Assembly: GCF_947500065.1 (NCBI RefSeq)
Contig: NZ_CANMQT010000001.1
Location: forward strand, 1,206,895 to 1,270,894
Origin: an uncultured Aquimarina sp.
Lineage (GTDB): Bacteria > Bacteroidota > Bacteroidia > Flavobacteriales > Flavobacteriaceae
Reading direction: 5' to 3'
DNA length: 64,000 nt
Under the pieces are notes generated by a model, which had not been told where the DNA came from, did no database searches, and saw only the letters and a program-made list of their open reading frames with translations. The first letter of the stretch is position 1, and each line of letters opens with the position of its first letter. Shown here one piece after another: positions 9,439 through 18,193 of the stretch. Position numbers and translations under genes: made by a program.

Positions 9439-9909
9439 TTAATAAGCTGATTCTAGGTTATTCCAATCTAACCACATCTTATAATCATATCTATAATTGT
9501 CATTTGAGGAGTCTTCTAAAGAATCCTCACAGAACGATATAAGTTTGGATTCTTCCTTTATTGCTTTTATACCATTAGCATACCCAGGAGGAATATATAA
9601 TATAGATGTTTTCTCACTATTTAATTTAAACAAATCTACTTTCAAATTCTCCGACGGCTTAGACCAATTGTCTATTTTAACGCAAGCAATCCAAAAGCTT
9701 CCTGAAACAGCATAAAAATATTTAGGTTCTTTCTTGTGCCCTTGCCAAGCTCTGATTGTTTTTGTACTAGGATGCGAAATACTGTAAAATCTCTTTATAT
9801 TTTCTAAAGAAAAATCATTAACATAGGATATATCACCTCTTTCATCAGAATGTTTACCGCCTTCTATAAGACTAGGGATATTACTTTTATTTGTATTCAT
9901 CCAATTCAT
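9439..9909 (-). CDS. Cupin-fold sugar epimerase-like protein
   Basis: A 156-residue single-domain protein of RmlC-like cupin type. It contains GGKHSDERGDISYVNDF (about 18-34), an RAWQGHKKE strand with the His position typical of dTDP-sugar 3,5-epimerases, and LYIPPGYANGIKAI. In CapF/FnlB enzymes a cupin domain is the C-terminal half and epimerises C3 of the 4-keto sugar; here it is free-standing and encoded before the 2-epimerase and reductase. It overlaps the upstream dehydratase gene by 23 bases if ATG 9909 is used (14 bases with the second ATG, 9900). The function as epimerase in L-FucNAc/L-QuiNAc synthesis is inferred from fold and position. A sugar 3,4-ketoisomerase of the FdtA type is an alternative. 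Confidence 0.75.
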   Translation of the reverse strand: MNWMNTNKSNIPSLIEGGKHSDERGDISYVNDFSLENIKRFYSISHPSTKTIRAWQGHKKEPKYFYAVSGSFWIACVKIDNWSKPSENLKVDLFKLNSEKTSILYIPPGYANGIKAIKEESKLISFCEDSLEDSSNDNYRYDYKMWLDWNNLESAY

Positions 9910-10900
9910 TTAAATATGAAAGACTTAAAACCTTTTCTTTTACTTCTTCCACGCTTAATTGATCTGTATTATGAGAATGATATTCTTCTCGGATTGATAA
10001 TGCCATATCACCATCTTCAAAATACTTTCCATAATTCAAGTCTCTATTATCTGCTGGCACCCTAAAGTAACCTTTAAGATTATCAGCCTTACTAAATTCT
10101 TCTTTAGTCAAGAGTGTTTCATATAGCTTTTCTCCATGTCTTGTACCAATTATTTTAATTGGTTCATCTACATTACAAATTTCTTGAATTGCCTTTGCCA
10201 AATCTTCAATCGTACTTGCAGGAGATTTCTGAACAAATAAATCACCTTGCTTTCCATGCTTAAAAGCATACAAAACCAAGTCGACGGCTTCGTCCAAAGA
10301 CATCATAAAACGCGTCATCTTAGGATCTGTTATTGTTAATTGTTCTCCTTGCTTTATTTGATTGAAGAATAATGGAATCACAGATCCTCTCGAAGCCATC
10401 ACATTACCATATCTAGTGACACATATAATAGGGCCTCCTGGAGCAACATTTCTTGATTCTGCTATCGCAACTTTTTCCATCAAAGCCTTGGATATTCCCA
10501 TAGCATTAATTGGATAAGCAGCCTTATCAGTACTTAAACAAATTACTCTTTCCACATTATGAATCCTAGCCGCCTTTATCACATTAGAGGTGCCGATAAC
10601 GTTAGTTTTAGTAGCTTCTAAAGGAAAAAACTCACATGATGGAACTTGTTTTAATGCCGCAGCATGAAATACAAAATCTATCCCATTCATTGCTGTGCTT
10701 ACGCTATCAAAATCCCTAACATTACCAATATAAAACTTAATTTTATCATGCTGATATTTGGTTCTCATATCGTGCTGTTTTTTCTCATCTCTGGAGAAAA
10801 TTCGAATTTCTTCTATATCCGAATTTATAAGTCCTTTTAAAACAGCATTTCCGAAAGATCCTGTCCCTCCGGTTATCAAAAGTTTTTTTCCTTTAAACAT
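9887..10900 (-). CDS. UDP-GlcNAc 4,6-dehydratase/5-epimerase (FnlA/CapE/WbjB family)
   Basis: A 337-residue extended short-chain dehydrogenase. Motifs: GGTGSFG (11-17) for NAD(P), HAAALKQVPSCEFFP (79-93), LSTDKAAYPINAMGISK and RYGNVMASRGSVIP. The usual YxxxK catalytic motif reads MxxxK (M134, K138), a known feature of CapE-type enzymes, not damage. The family converts UDP-GlcNAc to a 4-keto-6-deoxy-L-hexose, the first step to UDP-L-FucNAc or UDP-L-QuiNAc. The length matches soluble CapE/FnlA rather than the 600-residue membrane form. It overlaps the preceding glycosyltransferase by 8 bases and the cupin gene after it. Confidence 0.9.
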   Translation of the reverse strand: MFKGKKLLITGGTGSFGNAVLKGLINSDIEEIRIFSRDEKKQHDMRTKYQHDKIKFYIGNVRDFDSVSTAMNGIDFVFHAAALKQVPSCEFFPLEATKTNVIGTSNVIKAARIHNVERVICLSTDKAAYPINAMGISKALMEKVAIAESRNVAPGGPIICVTRYGNVMASRGSVIPLFFNQIKQGEQLTITDPKMTRFMMSLDEAVDLVLYAFKHGKQGDLFVQKSPASTIEDLAKAIQEICNVDEPIKIIGTRHGEKLYETLLTKEEFSKADNLKGYFRVPADNRDLNYGKYFEDGDMALSIREEYHSHNTDQLSVEEVKEKVLSLSYLNELDEYK

Positions 10901-12074
10901 TCTTCATTGATTTATAGTTTTTAATTAAGCTACCAAATGTAAGTTTGCTCGTTTTTTCCCAAGAGTATTTTTTTATCTCTAAAAGGTTTTTTTCTATTGT
11001 AAGTGTCCTCATTTTTTGATCTAATAACATCTTTTCAATAGATGCAACAATAGACTCTACTTCATATGAATTGAAGTAAAATCCATTTTCTTTAAGAAAT
11101 TCTGGCATTGGTTCTTTATCACTACAAGCAATCGGTGACCCAGATGCCATAGATTCTAACAAAATATTAGGCATATTCTCGCAGGTAGAGGCAAATACAA
11201 TTCCATCCGTTTTTTGATAAAATTCTTGAATTCGATTATATTCTATTGACCCTACATAATTTATAAACTTTCTATCTTTATCAACCTCATCAATAGTTCT
11301 ATTCAATAATTCTCCTGCCGGTTTAAATATAACTCCTCCAACTAAGTCTAGTACCACTGGATATCCTTTTGATCTCAAAATACCAATCGCTTTTACTAAA
11401 TTCCACTGATGTTTATACACATGAACAGTAGAAACATATAACAATTTATATGGGTTCGAAAACGAATAGTCAGAAATTTCGTTCTGTAACTTAGGACTCA
11501 CTTCAAACATTTTTGATATTCCATGATGAATTGTTGAAATTTCTTTATTTTCTAAATTCAACTTAGCTCGTATAACAGAATCAGCATATTTAGAAATAAA
11601 TAATATTCCTTTAGAGTTACTGAAACAAATTTTCTGTTTTTTATAATTAAGCCAAAATCTTGAAACTTCCTTTATTGATTTGATTTCCTTCCATATTTTT
11701 CTGTCATAAAGAAGCATGTTTCTAGACATGCTTACTAAAGGCTTAAAACCTCCTATATAATCTCCAGTCAATGAAAGAAGTATATCTATGTTTGACTTTC
11801 TTATACACCTATCATAGCCTTTAATTTGAAAAAGTATCCGCTTAAAAATCCCTCCGTTCAGTTCATCAAAAGTTATTTTTGTTAAAATATTTAGTGCGGG
11901 TAATTGGTTTAGTGTTCTAGAAGAACCAAAAACAATTATTTCAGAAATTTCTTTTTCAAAAAAATCAGTATCATAGGCTTCTAGAATTTCTTTTAAATGT
12001 GTAATTCCACCGCCACCTCCTATATTACTAGCATCTATTCCTATCTTGATCGGTTGCTCTGTTTTCAGTTTCAT
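10893..12074 (-). CDS. Glycosyltransferase family 4 (WbdA/mannosyl-like)
   Basis: A 393-residue GT4 enzyme. It begins with a G-rich acceptor loop (GIDASNIGGGGGITHLKEI, 12-30), carries KLLYVSTVHVYKHQWNLV at the start of the donor half and ends with FASTCENMPNILLESMASGSPIACS, the E-x7-E donor motif of GT4 with its typical spacing. It presumably adds a sugar to the lipid-linked repeat unit on the cytoplasmic face; specificity is unknown. The gene overlaps the FnlA-like dehydratase by 8 bases and lies 6 bases after the O-antigen ligase-like gene, so all are probably one transcript. Confidence 0.85.
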   Translation of the reverse strand: MKLKTEQPIKIGIDASNIGGGGGITHLKEILEAYDTDFFEKEISEIIVFGSSRTLNQLPALNILTKITFDELNGGIFKRILFQIKGYDRCIRKSNIDILLSLTGDYIGGFKPLVSMSRNMLLYDRKIWKEIKSIKEVSRFWLNYKKQKICFSNSKGILFISKYADSVIRAKLNLENKEISTIHHGISKMFEVSPKLQNEISDYSFSNPYKLLYVSTVHVYKHQWNLVKAIGILRSKGYPVVLDLVGGVIFKPAGELLNRTIDEVDKDRKFINYVGSIEYNRIQEFYQKTDGIVFASTCENMPNILLESMASGSPIACSDKEPMPEFLKENGFYFNSYEVESIVASIEKMLLDQKMRTLTIEKNLLEIKKYSWEKTSKLTFGSLIKNYKSMKNV

Positions 12075-12080
12075 TATATT

Positions 12081-13379
12081 TTATAACGTTCTAAAATTTG
12101 TTTTTAATCGACCTAAAATGGTAATAAATAATGATATAGGTATAATCCCTTCTTGTCTAATTAAAACTGATTCCGTTAAACCACTTAAAAATATGACAAT
12201 TAAAATAGATAAAGCAAAATAATCTTTCATTCTAAAACTCTCCAAAATAGGGAAAAAGAAAATACTTATAAAAACTAAAAGTCCTAAAAAGCCAAATGCA
12301 ATTAAAATATATAAAAATTGACTATGAGGTCCATAATTTAGATGTGCAATACTAACAAAATTATTTTTCTCATTTTGTGTTCTAAGAACATCTTTTACAT
12401 CTCCTGTACCATACCCCAGAAAAGGAGCTTTTTCAATTAACTGAAAAGATGACTTATATACCATATACCTTATTTCTGTACTACCTGGACGTAAAAATTT
12501 TGCATAGTCTTTCTCATTATCATTTCCAGGAGATAAAATATATTTAATTTCTTCTATCATTGGTTTAAAACGATAATTCAAAATTGATTTAAATAAAACC
12601 AAACTTCCTAAAAAAAATACGATCAGTAACACAACGGACCAAAATGTCTTTTTTACTTTTATTATAAAAAATGATGCAACCAATAATATTAACAAACCTA
12701 AACCAGCTTTTGATTGTATACAAATCATGGCTGCCGTTATGAGTACTAAACTAAAAACACCTAACAACTTTATTTTCTTTCTATAAAAAGTACAATATTC
12801 ATTAAAATAATATAAAATAAATGCAACACAAATAATCAAATATATGGAGAAATATGTACGATGAACAGGTACTATTAAGAATTGCTGACTTAAATATTCA
12901 TATACAGAACCAGGTCGATTTCCTGCAGCTATTTCCCCTAAAATGATGTATTCATCAGTACTCAAACTAACATATATGAAATCTAAAAAAGAGATTATCA
13001 AAATTAGCATACAACCATAAACAAATATTTTAAATAACTGTATTATACTTTTAGGAGTTAAGTTTAAGAATGGTATAAAGATGGGAAAGATAAGAAATGA
13101 CAAAACATGCTCGATTTTTTTAAAAGCATTCGGAACATTATCTGACCAGGTGATCCCTATCATATATATAAAAAACAATCCTATTAAAGGAAGGTAGTAA
13201 CTTTTGCCTTTAAGAAAATTATCAAACCAACCCTCCTTTTTTGAAAAAATCAAAATACTAATTACTAATAAAATAATAACAGGAGGAATTAAACTGCCAC
13301 CAAAAGGAATTAAAAAAAACACCACTTGAAGAAAAAAGAGCGGTTTTGCTTTTTTTATTTTGTTTAAAAAAACATTCAT
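12081..13379 (-). CDS. O-antigen ligase/polymerase family membrane protein
   Basis: A 432-residue polytopic protein. Many hydrophobic segments flank a large extracytoplasmic loop containing LRPGSTEIRYMVYKSS and APFLGYGTGD, followed by LNYGPHSQFLYILIAFGFLG, which carries the conserved His seen near the active site of WaaL/Wzy proteins. It would either polymerise repeat units or ligate glycan to an acceptor on the periplasmic side of the inner membrane. It is the second such protein in the locus (others: 1-1100 and the EpsG-like 16401-17618), so one of the three is plausibly the ligase. A gap of 118 bases, including a run of nine T, separates it from the glycosyltransferase upstream. Confidence 0.83.
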   Translation of the reverse strand: MNVFLNKIKKAKPLFFLQVVFFLIPFGGSLIPPVIILLVISILIFSKKEGWFDNFLKGKSYYLPLIGLFFIYMIGITWSDNVPNAFKKIEHVLSFLIFPIFIPFLNLTPKSIIQLFKIFVYGCMLILIISFLDFIYVSLSTDEYIILGEIAAGNRPGSVYEYLSQQFLIVPVHRTYFSIYLIICVAFILYYFNEYCTFYRKKIKLLGVFSLVLITAAMICIQSKAGLGLLILLVASFFIIKVKKTFWSVVLLIVFFLGSLVLFKSILNYRFKPMIEEIKYILSPGNDNEKDYAKFLRPGSTEIRYMVYKSSFQLIEKAPFLGYGTGDVKDVLRTQNEKNNFVSIAHLNYGPHSQFLYILIAFGFLGLLVFISIFFFPILESFRMKDYFALSILIVIFLSGLTESVLIRQEGIIPISLFITILGRLKTNFRTL

Positions 13380-13497
13380 TACTAAATCTCTAAAAATATT
13401 ATTACGTTTTTTTTACTATCCGGTCTAACCAATTCTAATAATTTTTTTTTGGTTTCAACTTTTGAACATTTATTCTAAAAACATACTCTCTAAAAAA

Positions 13498-14559
13498 TCA
13501 TGACTTTAGTGCAGAAAGTATTTCTTCTGAAATCCTTTCGATAGTTTGATCATTTCTTATGTTAATTGATTTACTCATAAAATTATTTTGTAATTCATCA
13601 GAATCCATTAATTCCAATAGTCTTTTCTTATATAATTCATCATTATTCTTATCAATCAGAAACCCATTTTCTCCGTCCTCTATAATATCTCTTGGTCCTG
13701 CATCACAATCAAAACTGATACAGGCTAATGGAAAAGCCATTGCTTCACAAAGTGCATTGGGATATCCTTCAGAAATCGAAGTAAAGGCAAATACTTTAGA
13801 TTTTGACATATATACACTTAAGTCTCTTTTAATTCCCAATAATTTTACATTCTCTTCTAACTTCCTAGTTCTTATTTCATTTTCCAATTGACTTCGAAGT
13901 GGTCCATCTCCTATGATATGCAACTCCCAATCCTTACGATTAATTTCATCAAAAATTCTAATTAATGTAAGTTGATCTTTCTCCGGCACCAAACGCCCTA
14001 CATTTAAAACAATATTTCTTTTTACAGCATCAACTCTGTGTATAATTTTCACAGGGTTTGGCATTAAAATTATATTTTTATGCTGTATCTTCTTTAACAT
14101 AATCTCTTTTGCTAATGAAGTTTGAACAAAAATTCCCTTTGCAGTAGGATATAACATTTTTTGAAAAATCCTTAGTGACAGAGATAATTCTTTAAATGGG
14201 TTACTTCTGTTAGAAACAAAAACGTTAACTCTTGTCCCAAGTCCGCTCAATAAAACAAAAGAATTATAACCTTCTCCAAAACTTAAAACAACATCCGTTT
14301 TTAAGTTTTTATATTTATTTCTTAGATAAAACAATAGTTTTATTTTATATAAAAATTTAGAAATCAAGTTCTTTTTATAAGTAAAATTTGGTGTTGAAAC
14401 TGAATTCAAATTCTCATTAACTTCATAAAAAGGTTTATGTTTAACCAAAAAAACTAGGTCAATATGCATACTATTATTGGACCAGTAATCCGCCAACTCG
14501 CTCATTACTCTTTCCATTCCTCCTTGTTTAAAAGTTGGTATTACCAGTGTAATCCTCAT
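13498..14559 (-). CDS. Glycosyltransferase family 4
   Basis: A 353-residue GT-B enzyme with clear GT4 signatures. These are IPTFKQGGMERVMSELA at the N-terminal acceptor side (8-24), NVGRLVPEKDQLTLI at the donor side (about 200-215), and FTSISEGYPNALCEAMAFPL with the E-x7-E motif, followed by DIIEDGENGFLI. This end is typical of enzymes such as N-acetylgalactosaminyl- or glucosyl-transferases of O-antigen loci, but the donor cannot be called. It is preceded by a 237-base gap after the acyltransferase gene, so it may start its own transcript; I see no convincing promoter there. Confidence 0.87.
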   Translation of the reverse strand: MRITLVIPTFKQGGMERVMSELADYWSNNSMHIDLVFLVKHKPFYEVNENLNSVSTPNFTYKKNLISKFLYKIKLLFYLRNKYKNLKTDVVLSFGEGYNSFVLLSGLGTRVNVFVSNRSNPFKELSLSLRIFQKMLYPTAKGIFVQTSLAKEIMLKKIQHKNIILMPNPVKIIHRVDAVKRNIVLNVGRLVPEKDQLTLIRIFDEINRKDWELHIIGDGPLRSQLENEIRTRKLEENVKLLGIKRDLSVYMSKSKVFAFTSISEGYPNALCEAMAFPLACISFDCDAGPRDIIEDGENGFLIDKNNDELYKKRLLELMDSDELQNNFMSKSINIRNDQTIERISEEILSALKS

Positions 14560-14796
14560 ATTTACTATTACTTTATTCTTTTTAACTTAATATTAATTCA
14601 GGTTAATAAATGTTAGTTAAGTAAATTTTCAATTAAATAATCTCTATAAATTATTTTATTTATGATAACTAAATCTCAAAAAAAGAAAACATTTTCAACA
14701 ATAATAAACCTCTAATTCGTCATTTCCCTCTTTAATCTTCTTACTATTAGCAAGGTGCGCTTATTTATAAAATATCAACAACACAATGTTAGAGGT

Positions 14797-15876
14797 TTAA
14801 AACAAAGCTTTTTCCCTTTTTTCCCCTATTAAATTCAATAACTTGTTTTTTAATACACGATTAATTTTAACCTCTATTTTATTGCTTATAATATAGGATA
14901 GGATTATCATGAGAATAACTGTTGCAATCAGAATGATATATTTGTTCATATATTCATTTAAATTATTAAAAATGATGTAGCCTATATTCTGATGTATTAA
15001 ATATAACGGATAAGTAAGCATTCCTATTTTAATTAATTTTGAAGAGTTAATAGTTTTAAGTTTACCAATAGAAACTAAAAACATCAGTAAATAAAATAAG
15101 CTTATTATACAAACTATTGTATATTCTGAATATGACGTATTATAATGAGTTTTTAAGCCCTCAATTCTCCCTATAGCGTGAAATGAAGATATAAATAAGC
15201 AGGTTATTAGAATAACTGCATATTTTATTTTAAAACCGGTTTGAAAAATACGATAAAAAGTCATTCCTGCGATGAAATAAGAACTCCAGTAAAGAATGAA
15301 TATAGAATTCATTAATTTTATAAAAGCCAGATCACTAAACAATCCATATACAATTGAAAAAAGCAGCCAAGAAACTATCAAATAATCAAGGTTTATCTTT
15401 TTAAACTTATTTAGTATAAGAAACAAACCAATTAAGAAATAGAATTTCATTTCGACGAACAAAGACCAATAAACATTATCAACACTTTCTACACCAAGGT
15501 AATTTTGAAACATTGTCAAATTTATCAGTGCTTGTTTTAAATCTACATTATATCTCGACCCTCCTACCGAAATCATTACTATAAAACTTAATAGCACACC
15601 TATCCAATACACAGGGTAAAGTCTAGTTATTCTTGAAATAATAAATTTAATTAATGAGCTATTTTTTATTGAAAGCGTAATTACAAAACCGCTGATAATA
15701 AAAAACAAATCTACTCCAAGGTATCCATATTTAAAATGATCTCCAATCTCACCATAATTAATTACCGAAAGATCGTCTGCAGCATATCCTCTAAACATAT
15801 AATGATACAATACAACACTTAATGCAGCTATAAACCTAAATAAATCTATCTGGTAAATTCGCCCTGATTTCTCCAT
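14797..15876 (-). CDS. Acyltransferase 3 family (O-acetyltransferase)
   Basis: A 359-residue membrane protein of the acyltransferase-3 family. The N-terminus has IDLFRFIAALSVVLYHYM (10-27), including the conserved R and H of the family, and GYLGVDLFFIISGFVIT (about 52-68). About ten membrane helices follow, with YPVYWIG and LYLIHQNIGY also family-like. These enzymes usually transfer acetyl or other acyl groups from a cytoplasmic donor to envelope glycans, so it probably decorates the polysaccharide of this locus. A 520-base non-coding stretch lies upstream, making this the probable first gene of a transcript unit. The acyl group is not known. Confidence 0.87.
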   Translation of the reverse strand: MEKSGRIYQIDLFRFIAALSVVLYHYMFRGYAADDLSVINYGEIGDHFKYGYLGVDLFFIISGFVITLSIKNSSLIKFIISRITRLYPVYWIGVLLSFIVMISVGGSRYNVDLKQALINLTMFQNYLGVESVDNVYWSLFVEMKFYFLIGLFLILNKFKKINLDYLIVSWLLFSIVYGLFSDLAFIKLMNSIFILYWSSYFIAGMTFYRIFQTGFKIKYAVILITCLFISSFHAIGRIEGLKTHYNTSYSEYTIVCIISLFYLLMFLVSIGKLKTINSSKLIKIGMLTYPLYLIHQNIGYIIFNNLNEYMNKYIILIATVILMIILSYIISNKIEVKINRVLKNKLLNLIGEKREKALF

Positions 15877-16400
15877 GCTTTTTCAACAAATTTAAAATTT
15901 AAATTTTGCAACTTATCCATCATAACCTGACTCTATGTCCAGATAAAAAATATTGCAAAACCATTAACATCTATTTGAAATTATAATATTCAATAAAGAT
16001 GTTTTAAAGCGCCCCTTACTTTTCGGTTTAATTTATATCCTGATTTTATTACAAAATATAGAATATCGGCAAAAGTAAAAATTTTAACGGATAGCCCATT
16101 GTAAAAACAGCTTTTAAAATGATGGTCAAGTTCAATTATTATTTAAGCAACCAAAAAACAATATTGATATTATAATCTTTGTTGTGATAGTTAAGCATAA
16201 ACTCTTTATAGAAACTTTGTACAGGACTTCTTGTCTTTTGAAAAAATCTAGAATTACAAAAGCAATACATCGTGTTTAATTATAAAGTATTGTAAGCTAT
16301 AAATATATTATCTAAACAAATTATTGGTTAATTAATCCCTTCATTCCTCTATATAAAAAAACTAAACTACAATTATATCCTTCCTTAAAAATGTTAGATA
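15877..16400. other. Non-coding gap between acyltransferase and EpsG-like genes
   Basis: About 520 AT-rich bases with no open frame of protein-like character on either strand. A TACTTTTG sequence on the minus strand (16077-16070) fits the flavobacterial -7 consensus but has no good partner at -33 and would leave a leader of almost 200 bases before the acyltransferase. I see no hairpin terminator, repeat or RNA gene here. It may be an old junction in the locus. Confidence 0.5.
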
Positions 16401-17618
16401 TCACCAAGCGAAAATTAATTCTACTTTTTTTAATAAAATCCCTATCAACGTCAAAAAGTTCTTATTAAACAAGCTTTCAATAAAATAGTCCCTAAGCACA
16501 ATTAGATTGACAAAAAAACTTGGTATCAAAAAAATAAAAAATAGCTTTAAAAAAAACTTATTATTACTGCACTTATATTCATAAAACAAAAGAAATATAA
16601 ACATTAGTTCAACTAAATATGTTAATCTGAGTTGAATATCAGGAGTCACACTAAAAATATTTAACATACTCATCAATAAAATCACTATGTTTCTATAGCT
16701 TGATTTTCTATTAAACGTTAAAAACATATATATATGTGCAAAATATATCCAAGAAATTCGAATTTTATATGATAAATAAGCGCTTACAGATCCTTTAATT
16801 CCTTTCTCAATGAAATCCAGTCCTTGCAAATATCCCTTTATTTTAGCATCAAAAGATTCTGGAAGAGGTAAACTTAGAGCAATATCATGTAAGTATTGTT
16901 TAGTAAACAAAAGAAAAAAGAACGAAATCAGATATATAATAAAAACTATTTTAGTTCTTAATTTCCAAAAAATTCCAAATATATATACTGGAACAAAAAG
17001 TAATATTCCAAAATGAGTAAATGTTCCAAGGGCTATAAATAAAAAGCCCTTAATTTTTTTATCTTCAAAAAGTCCTGTATAAAAACCATAGATAGCTATA
17101 GAAACAGCTAATATATTCCGTATACCTGAGTATAACCCCATTAATTCAATAGAAATAAAAATACTTACAATTCCCAAAAAGTAATCTCTATTTGATATTT
17201 CTATATCTCTAACAAGTTTTTCATATACAGCATAAATTAAATATAGCGTTATAAAAGTACAAATAGCGAAAAACAACTGACCTGATAATCCTAATTTAGC
17301 GAAAAAGTAAATACCAAAATAAACTACGAAATCTAGTCTTTTTTGAGCGCTTAATGTGAATAAAAAATCTTCAAAACCAATATTCTTTATTTTTTTATAA
17401 AAACGATAAAACTGATATAAATCTTTGGTTTCAGAAGGAATCAATTGGTATGTAATTAACGAGGCAAAAATCATTAATAAAACCAAGCAAAACTTATTCC
17501 TATTATAAACACTAATGAAAATAGAAGGCAATGCAAGTAAAGGGCTTATAATAAACAAAAGACCATTTAAAAGACTTGTATTTTTTACCTTAATTTTTAA
17601 GTTTTTTACCTCACCCAT
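16401..17618 (-). CDS. EpsG-family polymerase-like membrane protein
   Basis: A 405-residue polytopic membrane protein. The segment SETKDLYQFYRFYKKIK (about 54-70) followed by repeated hydrophobic helices and LMGLYSGIRNILAVSIAIYGFY (about 155-178) matches the EpsG family (polysaccharide polymerase-like, as in capsule and exopolysaccharide loci). The probable role is periplasmic polymerisation of repeat units. It is unlike the two other polymerase/ligase candidates in the locus. It lies 59 bases after the acetyltransferase gene. The C-terminus (FAW) is hydrophobic. A distinct wzy function rather than ligase is inferred from the family only. Confidence 0.78.
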   Translation of the reverse strand: MGEVKNLKIKVKNTSLLNGLLFIISPLLALPSIFISVYNRNKFCLVLLMIFASLITYQLIPSETKDLYQFYRFYKKIKNIGFEDFLFTLSAQKRLDFVVYFGIYFFAKLGLSGQLFFAICTFITLYLIYAVYEKLVRDIEISNRDYFLGIVSIFISIELMGLYSGIRNILAVSIAIYGFYTGLFEDKKIKGFLFIALGTFTHFGILLFVPVYIFGIFWKLRTKIVFIIYLISFFFLLFTKQYLHDIALSLPLPESFDAKIKGYLQGLDFIEKGIKGSVSAYLSYKIRISWIYFAHIYMFLTFNRKSSYRNIVILLMSMLNIFSVTPDIQLRLTYLVELMFIFLLFYEYKCSNNKFFLKLFFIFLIPSFFVNLIVLRDYFIESLFNKNFLTLIGILLKKVELIFAW

Positions 17619-17677
17619 CTTTCATACTACATTTCAAACACCACAATAAGCAGTATCTTTTTAGAATATTTTAATAA

Positions 17678-18193
17678 TTATTGAATATTAAATTTTTTCG
17701 ACAAAAAAAGCTTTTTATCCATTGGACTCATATCATGAGTAAAATCAAATTTAGCTTCATTCTTTTTTAAATAATCTTCAATTGACAAAATAAATTTAGC
17801 CGGGCATCCGGCGTAAATACTATTTGCTTTCAATTCTCCTTTTACAATGCTTCCTGCACCGACAATTACATTGTCCCCAATTTTAGTTCCGGGTAATATT
17901 GTGCTATTAATCCCAATAAAAACATTATTACCAATTATTATCTTATCAAAAAGATCTATATTTCTATATTCCTTAAATAAGCCTCTTATAACCGACAAAC
18001 TACCGTCATGAGTTACAAAATGTACATTGGAAGAAGTAGCAACTCTATCACCCACCTCAATTAAATAAGGTTCTGATCCAAAATATTTTGTGCGAAATAC
18101 ACAATTCTCCCCATACTTAACTCCTACTCTTTTAGCATATTTATTTGGCGACAAAACTCTATAATAGAAACTGTTTAAAAACCTTTTAATCAT
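17678..18193 (-). CDS. Left-handed beta-helix acetyltransferase (WbbJ/LacA-like)
   Basis: A 171-residue hexapeptide-repeat acyltransferase. The hexapeptide pattern is seen in DKIIIGNNVFIGINSTILPG and TKIGDNVIVGAGSIVKG (about 100-135), ending with NSIYAGCPAKFILS, typical of the xenobiotic/maltose/galactoside group. A His in NVHFVTHDGS (about 55-61) fits the catalytic position of this group. The enzyme would use acetyl-CoA to O-acetylate a sugar of the repeat unit in the cytoplasm. The start codon overlaps the end of the upstream flippase gene by 8 bases, so the two are coupled. Confidence 0.86.
   Translation of the reverse strand: MIKRFLNSFYYRVLSPNKYAKRVGVKYGENCVFRTKYFGSEPYLIEVGDRVATSSNVHFVTHDGSLSVIRGLFKEYRNIDLFDKIIIGNNVFIGINSTILPGTKIGDNVIVGAGSIVKGELKANSIYAGCPAKFILSIEDYLKKNEAKFDFTHDMSPMDKKLFLSKKFNIQ

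Noticed and set aside
9887..10900. Loss of the catalytic Tyr (MxxxK instead of YxxxK) read as an inactivated dehydratase
   Set aside because: The Met variant is the known state in CapE-type enzymes and the rest of the active site is intact.
15877..16400. A hidden small gene in the 520-base gap
   Set aside because: All frames are interrupted by frequent stops and no protein-like stretch or RNA fold stands out.
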